A stretch of 64,000 nucleotides of DNA, from contig CP050293.1 of assembly GCA_014189435.1 (NCBI GenBank), forward strand, positions 3,601,001 to 3,665,000. The letters are read 5' to 3'. Shown one piece after another: positions 37,237-46,999 of the stretch. Position 1 is the first letter of the stretch, and each line of letters opens with the position of its first letter. Both the position numbers and the translations under genes were made by a program. A model generated the notes under the pieces. It worked only from the letters and a program-made list of their open reading frames with translations. It was not told the DNA's origin and ran no database searches. The DNA comes from Mesorhizobium loti (GTDB lineage Bacteria > Pseudomonadota > Alphaproteobacteria > Rhizobiales > Rhizobiaceae).

Positions 37237-37988
37237 GCCGCGCTCCCTTCATTAGGGCGCCGCGCGCCCTCCGTTTTTTGGGTCGATGTGTCGACCCAGA
37301 CGCCTTCGCGCAAAAGAAATGCCGAAGCCGCCGCTTCTTCGGCGGCCCTGCGGGAGCCGCCAGTGCCGCTTATCGGCGCAAAACCGCGGACCTGCAAGGA
37401 CACCGTGAAGACAGGCTGATGGTCAGGCCCTTCGCGTTTTTCGATCACATATTCGGGGCGCGCATCGCTGGTCTTGGCAATCCATTCCTGCAAATCGGAT
37501 TTCGGATTGAGCGGCTTTGCCACGACGGTGCGCGAGCGCGGCTCCCAGTAACGCAGGACAAACCGCCGCGCGGCGTCGATGCCACCGTCGACATAAACCG
37601 CCGCGATCAGAGCTTCGACCGCATCCGCCAGATAGTTTCCGCCCGAGCCACGCGAGCGCATCTTCAAGGCAGCGTCGGCCCGGACCAGATCCTCGAGCTG
37701 CATTTCGATGCCGATCTCGGAGCATGTCCGAGCATCGACCAGCGCATTGAAGCGTGGCGCGATTTCACCCTCCGGCGCGTCAGGGAACTTTTCGAAAAGC
37801 ATGTCGGCGACCACAAGCCCAAGCACGCGGTCGCCAAGGAATTCGAGACGCTGATTGTTGCTTGCCGCCTTGACCGCACTGGAATGCGTCAAGGCGGTCT
37901 CAAGCAGTCGAATGTCCTGGAAGACATGGCCGGTCTTGGCCTTGACCAAACCGGCCAGTGTTTCGCCTGTCGGGCGCTTCAAAGCCAT
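37233..37988 (-). CDS. rnc: ribonuclease III
   Basis: This 251-residue double-strand-specific RNase processes rRNA precursors and regulates mRNAs. The catalytic signature NQRLEFLGDRVLG lies at about 45-57, and a second acidic site in DAVEALIAAVY. A C-terminal dsRNA-binding domain follows (KSDLQEWIAKT ... GTGGSRRAAEEAAA). ATG at 37988 overlaps the lepB stop (TGATG), which favours it over the ATG 16 codons upstream. Confidence 0.94.
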   Translation of the reverse strand: MALKRPTGETLAGLVKAKTGHVFQDIRLLETALTHSSAVKAASNNQRLEFLGDRVLGLVVADMLFEKFPDAPEGEIAPRFNALVDARTCSEIGIEMQLEDLVRADAALKMRSRGSGGNYLADAVEALIAAVYVDGGIDAARRFVLRYWEPRSRTVVAKPLNPKSDLQEWIAKTSDARPEYVIEKREGPDHQPVFTVSLQVRGFAPISGTGGSRRAAEEAAASAFLLREGVWVDTSTQKTEGARRPNEGSAA

Positions 37989-38737
37989 CAATTGACGAAG
38001 TGGAATAGGCGCGAAGCGCGCATCAGCGACGGCCATTTCCAGATTTCGAGCGGGCTCGCCTTGCCGGCAATCGAGAAGAAGACAAGGTTGGCGCGGCCAA
38101 CCAGATTTTCCTCGGGAACGTAGCCGACGGTGAAACGACTGTCGGCGGAATTGTCCCTGTTGTCGCCCATCATGAAATAGTGGCCAGGCGGCACGTCGAA
38201 TTCGCGCGTGTTGTCGCCGATCGAGTTCGGATTCAGGTCGAGCGTGTCGTAGCTGACGCCATTGGGCAGGGTCTCGCGATAGACATCGATAGGCCGCGAT
38301 TCCTCGGTGATGTCGGGATTGTCGATCTGGCCGGTTTTCACGCGCGGCACGCCGACGCCATTGATGAACAGCTGGCCGTCCTTGACCTGGATCTTGTCGC
38401 CCGGCAGGCCGACGACGCGCTTGATGTAGTCGACAGACGGATCAGGCGGGAATTTGAACACCGCCACGTCGCCGCGCTTGGGCTCGGAGCCCCAGATGCG
38501 GCCCGAAAAGATGTCGGGGCCGAAAGGCAGCGAGTAGCGCGAATAGCCGTAGGACCATTTGGTGACGAACAGATAGTCGCCTTCCAGAAGCGTCGGCCGC
38601 ATCGATCCCGACGGGATCGAAAAAGGCTGGAACAGCAGCGTACGGATGACCAGGGCGAGCAAAAGCGCCTGGACGATGACGCTGACGGTCTCGCCAAGCC
38701 CGCCGGATTTCTTCTCGGATTTTTCAGCCACGCTCAT
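37988..38737 (-). CDS. lepB: signal peptidase I
   Basis: This 249-residue membrane protease removes signal peptides from exported proteins, among them the porins in this window. One membrane helix lies at about 17-36. Catalytic Ser45 sits in IPSGSMRPTL, Lys106 in DYIKRVVGLPGD, and the C-terminal GDNRDNSADSR box is intact. The start MSVAEKSEKK is chosen because the upstream extension overlaps acpS intergenic sequence. It is the second gene of the acpS-lepB-rnc-era group. Confidence 0.95.
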   Translation of the reverse strand: MSVAEKSEKKSGGLGETVSVIVQALLLALVIRTLLFQPFSIPSGSMRPTLLEGDYLFVTKWSYGYSRYSLPFGPDIFSGRIWGSEPKRGDVAVFKFPPDPSVDYIKRVVGLPGDKIQVKDGQLFINGVGVPRVKTGQIDNPDITEESRPIDVYRETLPNGVSYDTLDLNPNSIGDNTREFDVPPGHYFMMGDNRDNSADSRFTVGYVPEENLVGRANLVFFSIAGKASPLEIWKWPSLMRASRLFHFVN

Positions 38738-38815
38738 GTCGTCCTCGATTGTGCGTTGGATGGTATAGAGTCTCGGCGCGCGCTGGGCAACGTCAATGCC
38801 GGTCGTCAGATGCAA

Positions 38816-39229
38816 TCAATGTGGCGCTTCTTCGACGGGCAACGCCTCGATGATCACAAAGGCTTGAGCGAGCGGGAAATCATCCGTGATGGTGAGGTGG
38901 ATCGCTGCCCGATGGCCCTTTGGCAGGATTTTGTCCAGCCTGGCCTGCGCCCCTCCAGTCAGCGCCATGGTTGGCGCGCCACTGGGCAGGTTGACGACGC
39001 CCATGTCGCGCCAGAACACGCCTTGCGCCAGACCAGTGCCCAACGCCTTGGCGCAGGCCTCCTTGGCGGCGAAACGCTTGGCATAGGAGGCCGCACGCGC
39101 CCGGCGCCCTTCGGAGCGGGCCTGCTCGAGGTCGGTGTAGATTCTCTGGATGAAGCGCTGGCCGTGACGCTCCAGCGACTTTTCGATGCGTCTGATATCG
39201 ATCAGGTCGCTGCCGATGCCGATGATCAT
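38816..39229 (-). CDS. acpS: holo-[acyl-carrier-protein] synthase
   Basis: This 137-residue enzyme transfers phosphopantetheine from CoA to the serine of acyl carrier protein. Metal ligands Asp8 ([12 protein letters not shown]) and Glu57 ([13 protein letters not shown]) are present. Its start overlaps the stop of the upstream DUF2062 gene by 4 bases, and lepB follows after 78 bp. Confidence 0.95.
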   Translation of the reverse strand: MIIGIGSDLIDIRRIEKSLERHGQRFIQRIYTDLEQARSEGRRARAASYAKRFAAKEACAKALGTGLAQGVFWRDMGVVNLPSGAPTMALTGGAQARLDKILPKGHRAAIHLTITDDFPLAQAFVIIEALPVEEAPH

Positions 39230-39825
39230 CGTGCGGTGGAACCGATGCTTGCGCTGGGATGCGACGATTGCGCATGACGGACCGCGCGCTCGGCCAGGCG
39301 CTTGCGCCGCTGTTCGCGGAAAGCGTTCATGCCCCAGCGCGTGATGGCGTAGAACAAGAGCCCGAACACCAGGCCGAGCGGCACCGCGCCGATCAGCATC
39401 GGCTCAAGGATAGGTTTCCACAATTGCGCAAAGGAGAGGTTATGCAGCATCTCGCCCAGATGCGCCGGCGGGCCGTGCGCCGGCAACCGGTCATGCAAGA
39501 TGAGCTTGCCTGTCTCCCAGGATGCGCCCCACAGCAACGGGAAGGTCAGCGGGTTGCCGAAAAAAACCGCGCCCAGGGCCGCCGCCACCAGATTGCCGGC
39601 AATCACCCAGCACAGGATGGCGGCAATGATGAAATGGAAACCGACGGGAAAGAAAGAGGCGAAGACGCCGGCCGCAACACCGGCCGCCACCGCATGCGGT
39701 GTGGCCTTCAGCCTCAGGATGCGCTTGGAAAAATACTGAAGAGAGCGCGAAAACGAGCGGCGCGGCCAAAGGTAGGTACGCACACGTTCGAAAAGGCCAT
39801 CAGGCTTGCGGCGTCGAAAAAGCAC
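39226..39825 (-). CDS. DUF2062 membrane protein
   Basis: This 199-residue inner-membrane protein has a basic N-terminal end ([24 protein letters not shown], here abbreviated in function as a positive-inside segment). Membrane helices follow at about 48-90 and 145-165. The pattern [17 protein letters not shown] and [19 protein letters not shown] matches DUF2062. The function is unknown. It is cotranscribed with acpS. Confidence 0.85.
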   Translation of the reverse strand: MLFRRRKPDGLFERVRTYLWPRRSFSRSLQYFSKRILRLKATPHAVAAGVAAGVFASFFPVGFHFIIAAILCWVIAGNLVAAALGAVFFGNPLTFPLLWGASWETGKLILHDRLPAHGPPAHLGEMLHNLSFAQLWKPILEPMLIGAVPLGLVFGLLFYAITRWGMNAFREQRRKRLAERAVRHAQSSHPSASIGSTAR

Positions 39826-40078
39826 TCTGTTCCCGTTCCACAGCTCCCGCGCCGGCAGCTTAAGCCGGACGTGACAGCCACATCTTGCGCTTGACGATCA
39901 CCCTATGGCAACCGCAACCTTATATAACGACGCGCTGGCGCAAGAACAACCAAACACCGAATGTGCGGCGCGCTGTTGCCGCCCTTCGGGGTGGCAGGTA
40001 TTGCTTCGAACATTGGACAATCGCGGCGAATTTAAGGAACAGGCAGTCGCATCGCCGAAAGTGCTGCGTCGCCGGCGG

Positions 40079-40459
40079 CTATGGCAGGTATTCGCTGACC
40101 TCGACCAGATTGCCGTCCGGGTCGCGGAAATAGACCGACATCATAGGACCTCGGGCTCCGACACGTCCGACCGGACCGAGTTCCACCACCACACCGTTGG
40201 CCTCGAGACGGTCGCAGACTTCACCCAGCGGCCGGTCGGTGACCAGGCAGAAGTCGCCAGAGCCGGGCGTAGGTGCCTTCGCCTTCGGTTCGAAGGTGCG
40301 GCCGACTTCATGCACGTTGATCTTCTGATTGCCGAAAGCCAGCGCCGTCGGCCGGCCCGGCGTATCGATGCGCTCAAAGCCCAGCACGCGCTGATAAAAG
40401 GCGCAGGTCACTTCCAGCGAAGCGACGGTCAGCACGAAATGATCGATGCCGGCGATCAT
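40079..40459 (-). CDS. VOC-family protein (STM3117-like)
   Basis: This 126-residue single VOC module starts MIAGIDHFVLTVASLEVTC. It carries KINVHEVGRTFEPKA and SVYFRDPDGNLVEVSEY, with the metal ligands His6, His near residue 49 and a C-terminal Glu. This pattern resembles the STM3117 group, first noted in Salmonella. The ATG at 40459 is preferred because the usual family start aligns there. It is followed by 250 bp without genes before the DUF2062 gene. Confidence 0.85.
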   Translation of the reverse strand: MIAGIDHFVLTVASLEVTCAFYQRVLGFERIDTPGRPTALAFGNQKINVHEVGRTFEPKAKAPTPGSGDFCLVTDRPLGEVCDRLEANGVVVELGPVGRVGARGPMMSVYFRDPDGNLVEVSEYLP

Positions 40460-40486
40460 TTTCGCCTCCCCCAGTCCAAACACTCG

Positions 40487-41065
40487 TCAGATGTTGCGGC
40501 TTCCGGGCTTGATCGCCGGGATGGCGGCCAGCTCCGGCGGCAGCCGATCAGCCGGATAGGCCGGAACCTCGTATTCGGCGAGCGCGATCAGCGGCACGCC
40601 GACATCGGTCTTGCCCGCCGAACGGTCGATGATACAGGCCGCGGCAACCACTTCGGCGCCAAGCTCGCGCAGGCACTCGATGGTCTCGCGGATCGACAGG
40701 CCGGTGGTGACGATGTCCTCGACGATGACGACGCGCGAACCCCTGGCGATCTCGAAGCGGCGCAGGCGGAACTCGCCCCCTTCCCGCTCGACCCAGATCG
40801 CCGGCACGCCGAGATGGCGCGATGTCTCGTAGGCCGGGATCAGCCCGCCGATCGCCGGACCGACGACATAGTCGATCTTGCCAGGCACTGCCGCGCGGAT
40901 CTTCTCGGCCAGCGCCTTGCACAGAAGCTCGGTCTTGTCGGCATGCATGAACACGCGTGCCTTCTGCAAGAAGACCGGACTGCGCAGGCCCGAGGTCAAA
41001 ATGAAATGCCCTTCCAGAACAGCACCCGCCTCGCGGAAAATGCCAAGCACTTCATCGGTGTTCAT
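40487..41065 (-). CDS. pyrE: orotate phosphoribosyltransferase
   Basis: This 192-residue enzyme of pyrimidine synthesis joins orotate and PRPP to give OMP. The PRPP-binding motif [11 protein letters not shown] lies at 112-122, and the N-terminal region [14 protein letters not shown] matches bacterial PyrE. It lies downstream of rsh on the same strand, separated by a 49-bp palindrome that probably ends rsh transcription. Confidence 0.94.
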   Translation of the reverse strand: MNTDEVLGIFREAGAVLEGHFILTSGLRSPVFLQKARVFMHADKTELLCKALAEKIRAAVPGKIDYVVGPAIGGLIPAYETSRHLGVPAIWVEREGGEFRLRRFEIARGSRVVIVEDIVTTGLSIRETIECLRELGAEVVAAACIIDRSAGKTDVGVPLIALAEYEVPAYPADRLPPELAAIPAIKPGSRNI

Positions 41066-41082
41066 GTCTGCCTCTTTTGATT

Positions 41083-41131
41083 GACCATGATCTTGTCCGA
41101 AAACCGGTTCCCACTTTTCGGGATCATGGTC
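41083..41131. repeat. short rhizobial palindrome between pyrE and rsh
   Basis: GACCATGATC at 41083-41092 and GATCATGGTC at 41122-41131 are perfect outer arms, with further partial pairing inside (ccgaaaaccgg / cttttcgg). The last base overlaps the rsh stop codon. It likely serves as a transcription terminator. Related copies are at 36272 and 62792. Confidence 0.8.
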
Positions 41132-43359
41132 TAGCCGTTCACGCGCCTTGCATCGCTGACACTCGAATTGTCCTTGAGCTGCGACAGCAGCCTGTTCAGG
41201 TGCTTCAGATCCCAGACTTCGAGATCGATCAGCATTTCGGTGAAGTCGGGCGCGGTACGCACCATCGACAGCGTATGGATGTTGGCGTCGTTCGACGCAA
41301 CCACCTGGGCGATGTCGGCGAGCGAACCCGGTGCGTTGATGGCGGTGACCGAGACGCGCGCCGGAAAGCGCTCCTTGGTGCGCTCGTCAATGTCCCAGCG
41401 CACGTCGATCCAGCGCTCGGGCTGGTCGTCGAAAGCCTGCAGCGCCGGCGACTGGATCGGATAGATGGTGATGCCGGTGCCCGGCTGGACGATGCCGACG
41501 ATGCGGTCGCCAGGCACCGCTCCTTCCGGCGCGAAACGCACCGGAAGGTCGCCGCGCACGCCGCGGATCGGCACGGCGCCATCGCGCGGCTGGTCTTTGT
41601 CCTTGCGCGCGGCGCGGCCCGGAATCTGGAACAGCATACCGGCGGCATTGCGGATCTTCGACCAGCCCTCCTCGCGCGGCTTGGGTGCGGCCGTGGTGAC
41701 GCGCTCGTCCTTGTAGTCGGGAAACACCGCCTTCATGACGTCGGCGGAGGCAAGCTCGCCACGCCCGACCGAGGCCAGCACATCCTCGATGTCCTTGCGC
41801 GCCAGCCGGTGCAGCACCTGCTTGAGGCTCTCCTTGGTGAAGGTCTTGCCGGCGCGCTCGAAGGCGCGTTCCAGGATGCGGATGCCGAGACCCGAATATT
41901 GCTTGCGGATGGCGTTCTTGGTGGCGCGGCGGATCGCCGAGCGCGCCTTGCCGGTGACGACGACCGATTCCCAAGCCGCCGGCGGCACCTGCGCCTTGGA
42001 GCGGATGATCTCGACCTCGTCGCCGTTCTTCAGTTCCGTCATCAGCGGCATGATGCGGCCGTTGACCTTGGCGCCGACGCAGGTGTCGCCGACATCGGTG
42101 TGCACCGCATAAGCAAAGTCGATCGGTGTCGCGCCGCGCGGCAGCGCAATCAGCATGCCTTTCGGGGTGAAGCAGAACACCTGGTCCTGGAACAGCTCCA
42201 GCTTGGTGTTCTCGAGGAAATCCTCGGGATTGTCGCCCTCGGCAAGCTGCTCGATGGTGCGCCGCAGCCAGGCATAGGCGTTGGTTTCCTTCGAGATCGC
42301 GTGGGCAGCACCATTCGTCTTGCCGCCGGTGTCCTTGTAGATCGAATGCGCGGCGACGCCATACTCGGCGATCTTGTTCATCTCGCGGGTGCGTATCTGC
42401 AGTTCGACGCGCTGGCGCGACGGGCCGACGATGGTGGTGTGAATCGACCGGTAGTCGTTCTGCTTCGGCGTCGAGATGTAATCCTTGAAACGGCCAGGCA
42501 CCATCGACCATGTGGTGTGGATGGCGCCAAGCGCCCGGTAGCAATCCTCGACCGTGTCGACGACGACGCGGAAGCCGAAAATATCGGACAGCTGCTCGAA
42601 GGACAGCGCCTTGGCCTCCATCTTGCGGAACACCGACCACGGCTTCTTCTGGCGGCTCTTCACACCTGCCTTGATCTCATGCTTTTCGAACAGCGTGGAC
42701 AGCGCCTTCTCGATATCGGAGAGCACATCCTTGTTGCGCTCGAAGATTTCGGCGAGCCGGGCGGTGACAGCGCGATAGGCTTCCGGATTGATGTAGCGGA
42801 AGGCGAGCTCCTCCAACTCTTCGCGCATGCCTTGCATGCCCATGCGCCCGGCCAGCGGCGCATAGATGTCCATCGTCTCCTCGGCGATGCGCAGGCGCTT
42901 GGCCTCCGGCATATGATCGAGGGTGCGCATGTTGTGCAAACGGTCGGCGAGCTTGACCAGAAGGACGCGGACGTCTTCCGAAATCGCCAGCAGAAGCTTG
43001 CGCAGGTTTTCCGCCTGCTCGGCCTTCTTGGAGACGAGGTCAAGCTTCTTCAGCTTGGTCAACCCCTCGACCAGCTTGCCCATTTCGGGCCCGAACAGCT
43101 CATCGATCTCGGCCCGCGTCGCGGTGGTGTCCTCGATGGTGTCATGCAGCAGGGCGACCGCGATCGTCGCCTCGTCCATGTGCATTTCGGTGAGGATGGC
43201 GGCGACTTCGAGCGGGTGCGAGAAATAGGGGTCGCCGGAAGCGCGTTTCTGGTGGCCATGCTTCTGCATGGCGTAGACATAGGCCTTGTTGAGCAGCGCC
43301 TCGTTGACGTCAGGCTTGTAGCGCTGGACGCGCTCGACAAGCTCATACTGACGCATCAT
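41131..43359 (-). CDS. rsh: bifunctional (p)ppGpp synthetase/hydrolase (RSH)
   Basis: This 742-residue stringent-response enzyme makes and degrades ppGpp. It has an HD hydrolase domain with His72-Asp73 in LLHDTIEDT, a synthetase domain at about 240-350 ([12 protein letters not shown]), a TGS domain at about 385-445 and a C-terminal ACT domain (about 665-735). Both activities look intact, as expected for the single long RSH of alphaproteobacteria. It lies downstream of rpoZ, the usual rhizobial order. Confidence 0.95.
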   Translation of the reverse strand: MMRQYELVERVQRYKPDVNEALLNKAYVYAMQKHGHQKRASGDPYFSHPLEVAAILTEMHMDEATIAVALLHDTIEDTTATRAEIDELFGPEMGKLVEGLTKLKKLDLVSKKAEQAENLRKLLLAISEDVRVLLVKLADRLHNMRTLDHMPEAKRLRIAEETMDIYAPLAGRMGMQGMREELEELAFRYINPEAYRAVTARLAEIFERNKDVLSDIEKALSTLFEKHEIKAGVKSRQKKPWSVFRKMEAKALSFEQLSDIFGFRVVVDTVEDCYRALGAIHTTWSMVPGRFKDYISTPKQNDYRSIHTTIVGPSRQRVELQIRTREMNKIAEYGVAAHSIYKDTGGKTNGAAHAISKETNAYAWLRRTIEQLAEGDNPEDFLENTKLELFQDQVFCFTPKGMLIALPRGATPIDFAYAVHTDVGDTCVGAKVNGRIMPLMTELKNGDEVEIIRSKAQVPPAAWESVVVTGKARSAIRRATKNAIRKQYSGLGIRILERAFERAGKTFTKESLKQVLHRLARKDIEDVLASVGRGELASADVMKAVFPDYKDERVTTAAPKPREEGWSKIRNAAGMLFQIPGRAARKDKDQPRDGAVPIRGVRGDLPVRFAPEGAVPGDRIVGIVQPGTGITIYPIQSPALQAFDDQPERWIDVRWDIDERTKERFPARVSVTAINAPGSLADIAQVVASNDANIHTLSMVRTAPDFTEMLIDLEVWDLKHLNRLLSQLKDNSSVSDARRVNG

Positions 43360-43487
43360 GGGCGGGATCTCGCGGTGCTGAAATGATTGATGCGCCGCAC
43401 TAGCGTACGGCGCACCTCATAGATAGCCACGAAACTGACTGGACGGAAGTGCCGGAAACGTATTCCAGGCAGGTCCAGAGCGCTCGC

Positions 43488-43889
43488 TTAGTAGTCGTCG
43501 CTCTTTTCCGGCGGCACCAGACCCTCGATGCCGGCCAGGAGGTCTTCCTCGGTCATCCGGTCGAAAGTGATGTTCTCTTCGGTGTCATCGGCGTCGGTGG
43601 CCGCAACTGCGGCGCCGGTCTGATCGGCAATCGCCTCGCCATCGGCCTCGGGCTCGTCGACCTCGACATGCTTCTGCAGCGAATGGATCAGATCTTCCTT
43701 GAGATCGTCGGGCGACAGCGTCTCATCGGCGATCTCGCGCAGCGCCACGACCGGGTTCTTGTCGTTGTCACGCGGCACGGTGATCGGCGCGCCCTGGCTG
43801 ATCTGCCGGGCGCGGTGGCCGGCCAAGAGCACCAGCTCGAAGCGGTTGTCGACCTTGTCGATGCAATCTTCAACGGTTACGCGGGCCAT
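43488..43889 (-). CDS. rpoZ: RNA polymerase omega subunit
   Basis: This 133-residue protein starts [20 protein letters not shown], the conserved omega N-terminus, with [10 protein letters not shown] and [11 protein letters not shown] following. It helps assemble RNA polymerase and forms a ppGpp site in many bacteria. The acidic C-terminal tail (residues 75-133) is typical of rhizobia. The frame extends upstream, but this ATG is the family start. rsh follows after 128 bp. Confidence 0.94.
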   Translation of the reverse strand: MARVTVEDCIDKVDNRFELVLLAGHRARQISQGAPITVPRDNDKNPVVALREIADETLSPDDLKEDLIHSLQKHVEVDEPEADGEAIADQTGAAVAATDADDTEENITFDRMTEEDLLAGIEGLVPPEKSDDY

Positions 43890-44216
43890 GGATGCCCCTT
43901 TCATGCGATGGATTTGATGGAAAACAGGCGCGGTCCATAACCCGAACGCCGCCAAAATACAAGCATCATGGCAATGGCCGGGCTGCAGGGCGCCCAATCC
44001 TTCGTTCGAACACCCGATTCGGCAAAACCTGTCTGTACTTATGCGTTGGGTGTCCCGATCACAATTGCTTGCAGTGCGCCAACACGCCCTTGGATTGCCG
44101 CGAAACTGGCGCTATCTCGGATGGCGTAGAGGTCAGCCGGTTTATTATGAGCCTGACCGAACGTCGCTACCGCATTTCGTTTAGACGGCCGTTTATTTCG
44201 AGAAGGAATATTTTCC

Positions 44217-44798
44217 ATGTTCGACCCTCGTGAAAAAATCGCCCTATTCATCGACGGCGCCAATCTTTATGCGACGTCGCGCGCGCTCGGCTTCGACATC
44301 GACTACCGCAAGCTTCTGTCGAGCTTCCAGAAGCGTGGCTATCTGCTGCGCGCCTATTATTACACGGCACTGGTCGAGGATCAGGAATACTCCTCGATCC
44401 GTCCGTTGATCGACTGGCTCGACTATAACGGCTTCAAGGTGGTCACCAAGCCGGCCAAGGAATTCACGGACTCGACCGGCCGCCGCAAGATCAAGGGCAA
44501 TATGGACATCGAGCTCACGGTGGATGCGCTGGAACTCGCCGATGTCGTCGACCACTACGTCATCTTTTCCGGCGACGGCGATTTCCGCACGCTGGTCGAG
44601 GCGCTGCAGCGGCGCGGCCGCAAGGTGTCTGTTGTCTCGACCATGGCTTCGCAGCCGCCGATGATCTCCGACGATCTGCGCCGCCAGGCCGACCATTTCA
44701 TCGACCTGACGACGCTGAAGAACGAGGTCGGCCGCGATCCGTCCGAGCGGCCGGTGCGGCGGCCCGAGCCGGCCGAGGTCGACGAGGACGACTACTGA
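44217..44798 (+). CDS. NYN-domain (LabA/DUF88) ribonuclease-like protein
   Basis: This 193-residue protein has the PIN-like NYN fold. ALFIDGANLY at 9-18 gives the first acidic residue, KGNMDIELTVDALELAD and YVIFSGDGDF give the others, all intact. Family members are nucleases or RNA-binding proteins, such as LabA and the tRNA-processing NYN enzymes. A good ribosome site (gagaaggaa) precedes the ATG. The UDG gene follows after 11 bp. The C-terminal tail is charged. Confidence 0.88.
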   Translation: MFDPREKIALFIDGANLYATSRALGFDIDYRKLLSSFQKRGYLLRAYYYTALVEDQEYSSIRPLIDWLDYNGFKVVTKPAKEFTDSTGRRKIKGNMDIELTVDALELADVVDHYVIFSGDGDFRTLVEALQRRGRKVSVVSTMASQPPMISDDLRRQADHFIDLTTLKNEVGRDPSERPVRRPEPAEVDEDDY

Positions 44799-44809
44799 GG
44801 CCGGTCGCC

Positions 44810-45466
44810 TTGACCGCCCTTTCCGCCTCCGAACCCGGCCGCGACTGCCCGCTCTGCCCGCGGCTGCACGATTTCATCGCCGACTGGCGGCAGCGCGAAC
44901 CATCCTGGTTCAATGCGCCGGTGCCGACTTTCCTGCCGCCGGAAGGTGAAGCCGCGGTTCAGTTGCTGATCGTCGGGCTGGCGCCCGGGCTGCGCGGCGC
45001 CAACCGCACCGGACGCCCTTTCACCGGCGACTATGCCGGCGACCTGCTCTACTCGACGCTGATTTCGCACGGTTTTGCGCGCGGCGAATTCAAGGCCAGA
45101 CCCGACGACGGATTGGAACTGGTCGGGACAGCGATCACCAATGCGGTGCGCTGCGTGCCACCGGAGAACAAACCGGTGGGCGCCGAGATTGCCACCTGCC
45201 GGACATTCCTGGTGCCGACGATCGACCGGTTCCCCAATTTGCGCGCTGTGCTGGCGCTGGGATCGATCGCGCACCAGTCGACCGTGCGCGCTCTTGGCCA
45301 ACGTGTCGCCGCCTACCCGTTCAAGCATGGCGGGCAGCTGCCGGCCGGCGGCCTCACGCTGTTTTCCAGCTATCACTGCTCACGCTACAACACCAATACC
45401 GGCGTGCTGACCGAAGCGATGTTCGTCAGCGTTTTCAGCCAGATAGCGGCGTTCCTGCGGACATAG
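44810..45466 (+). CDS. family 5 uracil-DNA glycosylase (UDGb)
   Basis: This 218-residue protein removes uracil, and probably hypoxanthine, from DNA by analogy with UDGb. Active-site stretches are GLAPGLRGANRTGRPFTGD (56-74) and HCSRYNTNTG near residue 190. N-terminal cysteines (CPLCPRL at 13-19) and two later ones fit an iron-sulfur cluster. The start appears to be TTG at 44810, with no ATG in the N-terminal half. It is probably cotranscribed with the NYN gene. Confidence 0.85.
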   Translation: MTALSASEPGRDCPLCPRLHDFIADWRQREPSWFNAPVPTFLPPEGEAAVQLLIVGLAPGLRGANRTGRPFTGDYAGDLLYSTLISHGFARGEFKARPDDGLELVGTAITNAVRCVPPENKPVGAEIATCRTFLVPTIDRFPNLRAVLALGSIAHQSTVRALGQRVAAYPFKHGGQLPAGGLTLFSSYHCSRYNTNTGVLTEAMFVSVFSQIAAFLRT

Positions 45467-45475
45467 CGCCGCCGT

Positions 45476-46489
45476 TCAAAACCCTTCCAGCACGATCTTT
45501 CCCTTGGCCTTGCCGGTCTCGATCAGCGCATGGGCGCGCTTCAGATTGGCGGCATTGATAGGACCAAACGTCTCGCCCAGGGTGGTGCGGATGGTGCCTG
45601 CGTCGACAAGCCGGGACAGTTCGTTCAGATGCTCACCCTGCACGGCCATGTCCTGCGTCTCGAACAGTGAGCGGGTGAACATCAGTTCCCAATGAACCGA
45701 AACGCTCTTGCGCTTGAACGGATTGATGTCGAGCGTCTGGGGATCGTCGATCAACCCAAAACGGCCCTGCGGCGCGATCAATTCGGCGATCTCGGCCAAA
45801 TGTTTGTCAGTGTTGGTGGTCGAGAACACAAAGGCTGGAGCGCCGATGCCGAGGGCTGCCACTTCAGCAGCGAGCGGCCTGGAGTGGTCGACGACGTGAT
45901 GGGCGCCAAGCCCAAGGACCCAGTCGCGCGTCTCGGGCCTTGACGCGGTGGCGATCACAGTCAGATCGGTCAGTTGGCGCGCAAGCTGCACCGCGATCGA
46001 GCCGACGCCGCCGGCGCCGCCGATGATCAGGATGGAATTCGTCACGCCAGTCACAGGTTTCTTCACATCGAGGCGGTCGAACAGGGTTTCCCAGGCGGTG
46101 ATCGCTGTCAGCGGCAGTGCGGCGGCCTCGGCATAGCCGAGCGAGCTCGGTTTGCGGCCCACAAGGCGCTCGTCGACAAGGTGGAACTCGGCATTAGTGC
46201 CTTGCAGCGCCAGCGCACCGGAATAGAAGACATCGTCACCCGCCTTGAACAGGCTGGCATCTGGACCTGTCGCGACAACCCGGCCCGCGGCGTCCCAACC
46301 AAGCACCCGCCACGCTCCTGCTTCAGGGCGGGCGCTTCGCCGCACCTTGGTGTCGACCGGATTGACCGAGATCGCCTTCACCTCGACCAGCAATTGACGG
46401 CCTGTCGGCTCGGGCTTGGGCAGGTCGATGTCGACCAGCGACAACTCATCGGTGATGGGAGCTGGGATTTGATAGCCGACGGCGCGCAT
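45476..46489 (-). CDS. zinc-free alcohol dehydrogenase / quinone-oxidoreductase-like
   Basis: This 337-residue member of the medium-chain dehydrogenase group has a GroES-like N-domain (VEVKAISVNPVDTKVRR) and a Rossmann domain with GGAGGVGSIAVQLARQL. The lack of the structural-zinc cysteine loop fits quinone oxidoreductases. The start MRAVGYQIP is the family norm. It is divergent from the HxlR regulator at 46600, and an inverted repeat lies between them, so it is probably regulated by it. Confidence 0.87.
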   Translation of the reverse strand: MRAVGYQIPAPITDELSLVDIDLPKPEPTGRQLLVEVKAISVNPVDTKVRRSARPEAGAWRVLGWDAAGRVVATGPDASLFKAGDDVFYSGALALQGTNAEFHLVDERLVGRKPSSLGYAEAAALPLTAITAWETLFDRLDVKKPVTGVTNSILIIGGAGGVGSIAVQLARQLTDLTVIATASRPETRDWVLGLGAHHVVDHSRPLAAEVAALGIGAPAFVFSTTNTDKHLAEIAELIAPQGRFGLIDDPQTLDINPFKRKSVSVHWELMFTRSLFETQDMAVQGEHLNELSRLVDAGTIRTTLGETFGPINAANLKRAHALIETGKAKGKIVLEGF

Positions 46490-46539
46490 TTTGGTCTCCG
46501 CGATTGCTGTTGAGCGTTGTGCGGAGTAGAGATGCGGGT

Positions 46540-46568
46540 TATGTGCGCCAAGCGCAAGAATGCACATA
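46540..46568. promoter_or_regulatory. TATGTGC-GCACATA inverted repeat, HxlR operator candidate
   Basis: TATGTGC at 46540-46546 and GCACATA at 46562-46568 are perfect 7-bp arms with a 15-bp spacer. A third GCACATA follows at 46573-46579. The site lies in the 110-bp gap between the reductase and the HxlR gene, 50 bp from one start and about 30 bp from the other. Confidence 0.6.
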
Positions 46569-46599
46569 TAAAGCACATAGTGTCGAAAAGGATACCGTC

Positions 46600-46962
46600 A
46601 TGCCGCGCATCCGCCATGAGCGATTCGATTGCAGCCCCGGCTGTGCCGTGGAGGGAACGCTCCGCTATATTGACGGCAAGTGGAAAGGGGTCGTGCTCTA
46701 CCATTTGTTGGAAGGCACGATGCGCTTCAACGAGATACGCCGACGCATTCCGAATTGCACGCAGCGCATGCTGACCAACCAGCTGCGCGAGTTGGAGACG
46801 GATGGGCTGATTGCCCGCAAGGTCTATGCGCAGGTGCCGCCGAAGGTGGAATACAGCCTGACACCGCGTGGCAGAAGCCTGGAGCCGGTGATCACCGCCC
46901 TGAAAATCTGGGGCGATGCCAATGTCACGCTCACACCGGAGGTTTCCCAAGCCGCGGCATGA
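46600..46962 (+). CDS. HxlR-family transcriptional regulator
   Basis: This 120-residue winged-HTH protein starts MPRIRHERFDCSPGCAVEG, with the family's conserved cysteine, and continues IDGKWKGVVLYHLLEGTMRF and RRIPNCTQRMLTNQL. HxlR proteins often sense electrophiles or quinones through that cysteine. Divergent from a quinone-reductase-like gene, which makes that gene the likely target. ATG at 46600 matches the family start. Confidence 0.88.
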   Translation: MPRIRHERFDCSPGCAVEGTLRYIDGKWKGVVLYHLLEGTMRFNEIRRRIPNCTQRMLTNQLRELETDGLIARKVYAQVPPKVEYSLTPRGRSLEPVITALKIWGDANVTLTPEVSQAAA

Positions 46963-46999
46963 AACGACGGCGAACGATATCTGTCAGTGGTTCAGGGAA

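Noticed and set aside
41077..43386. 769-codon plus-strand frame opposite rsh
   Set aside because: It is an antisense shadow of rsh. Its length comes from high GC content and few stop codons.
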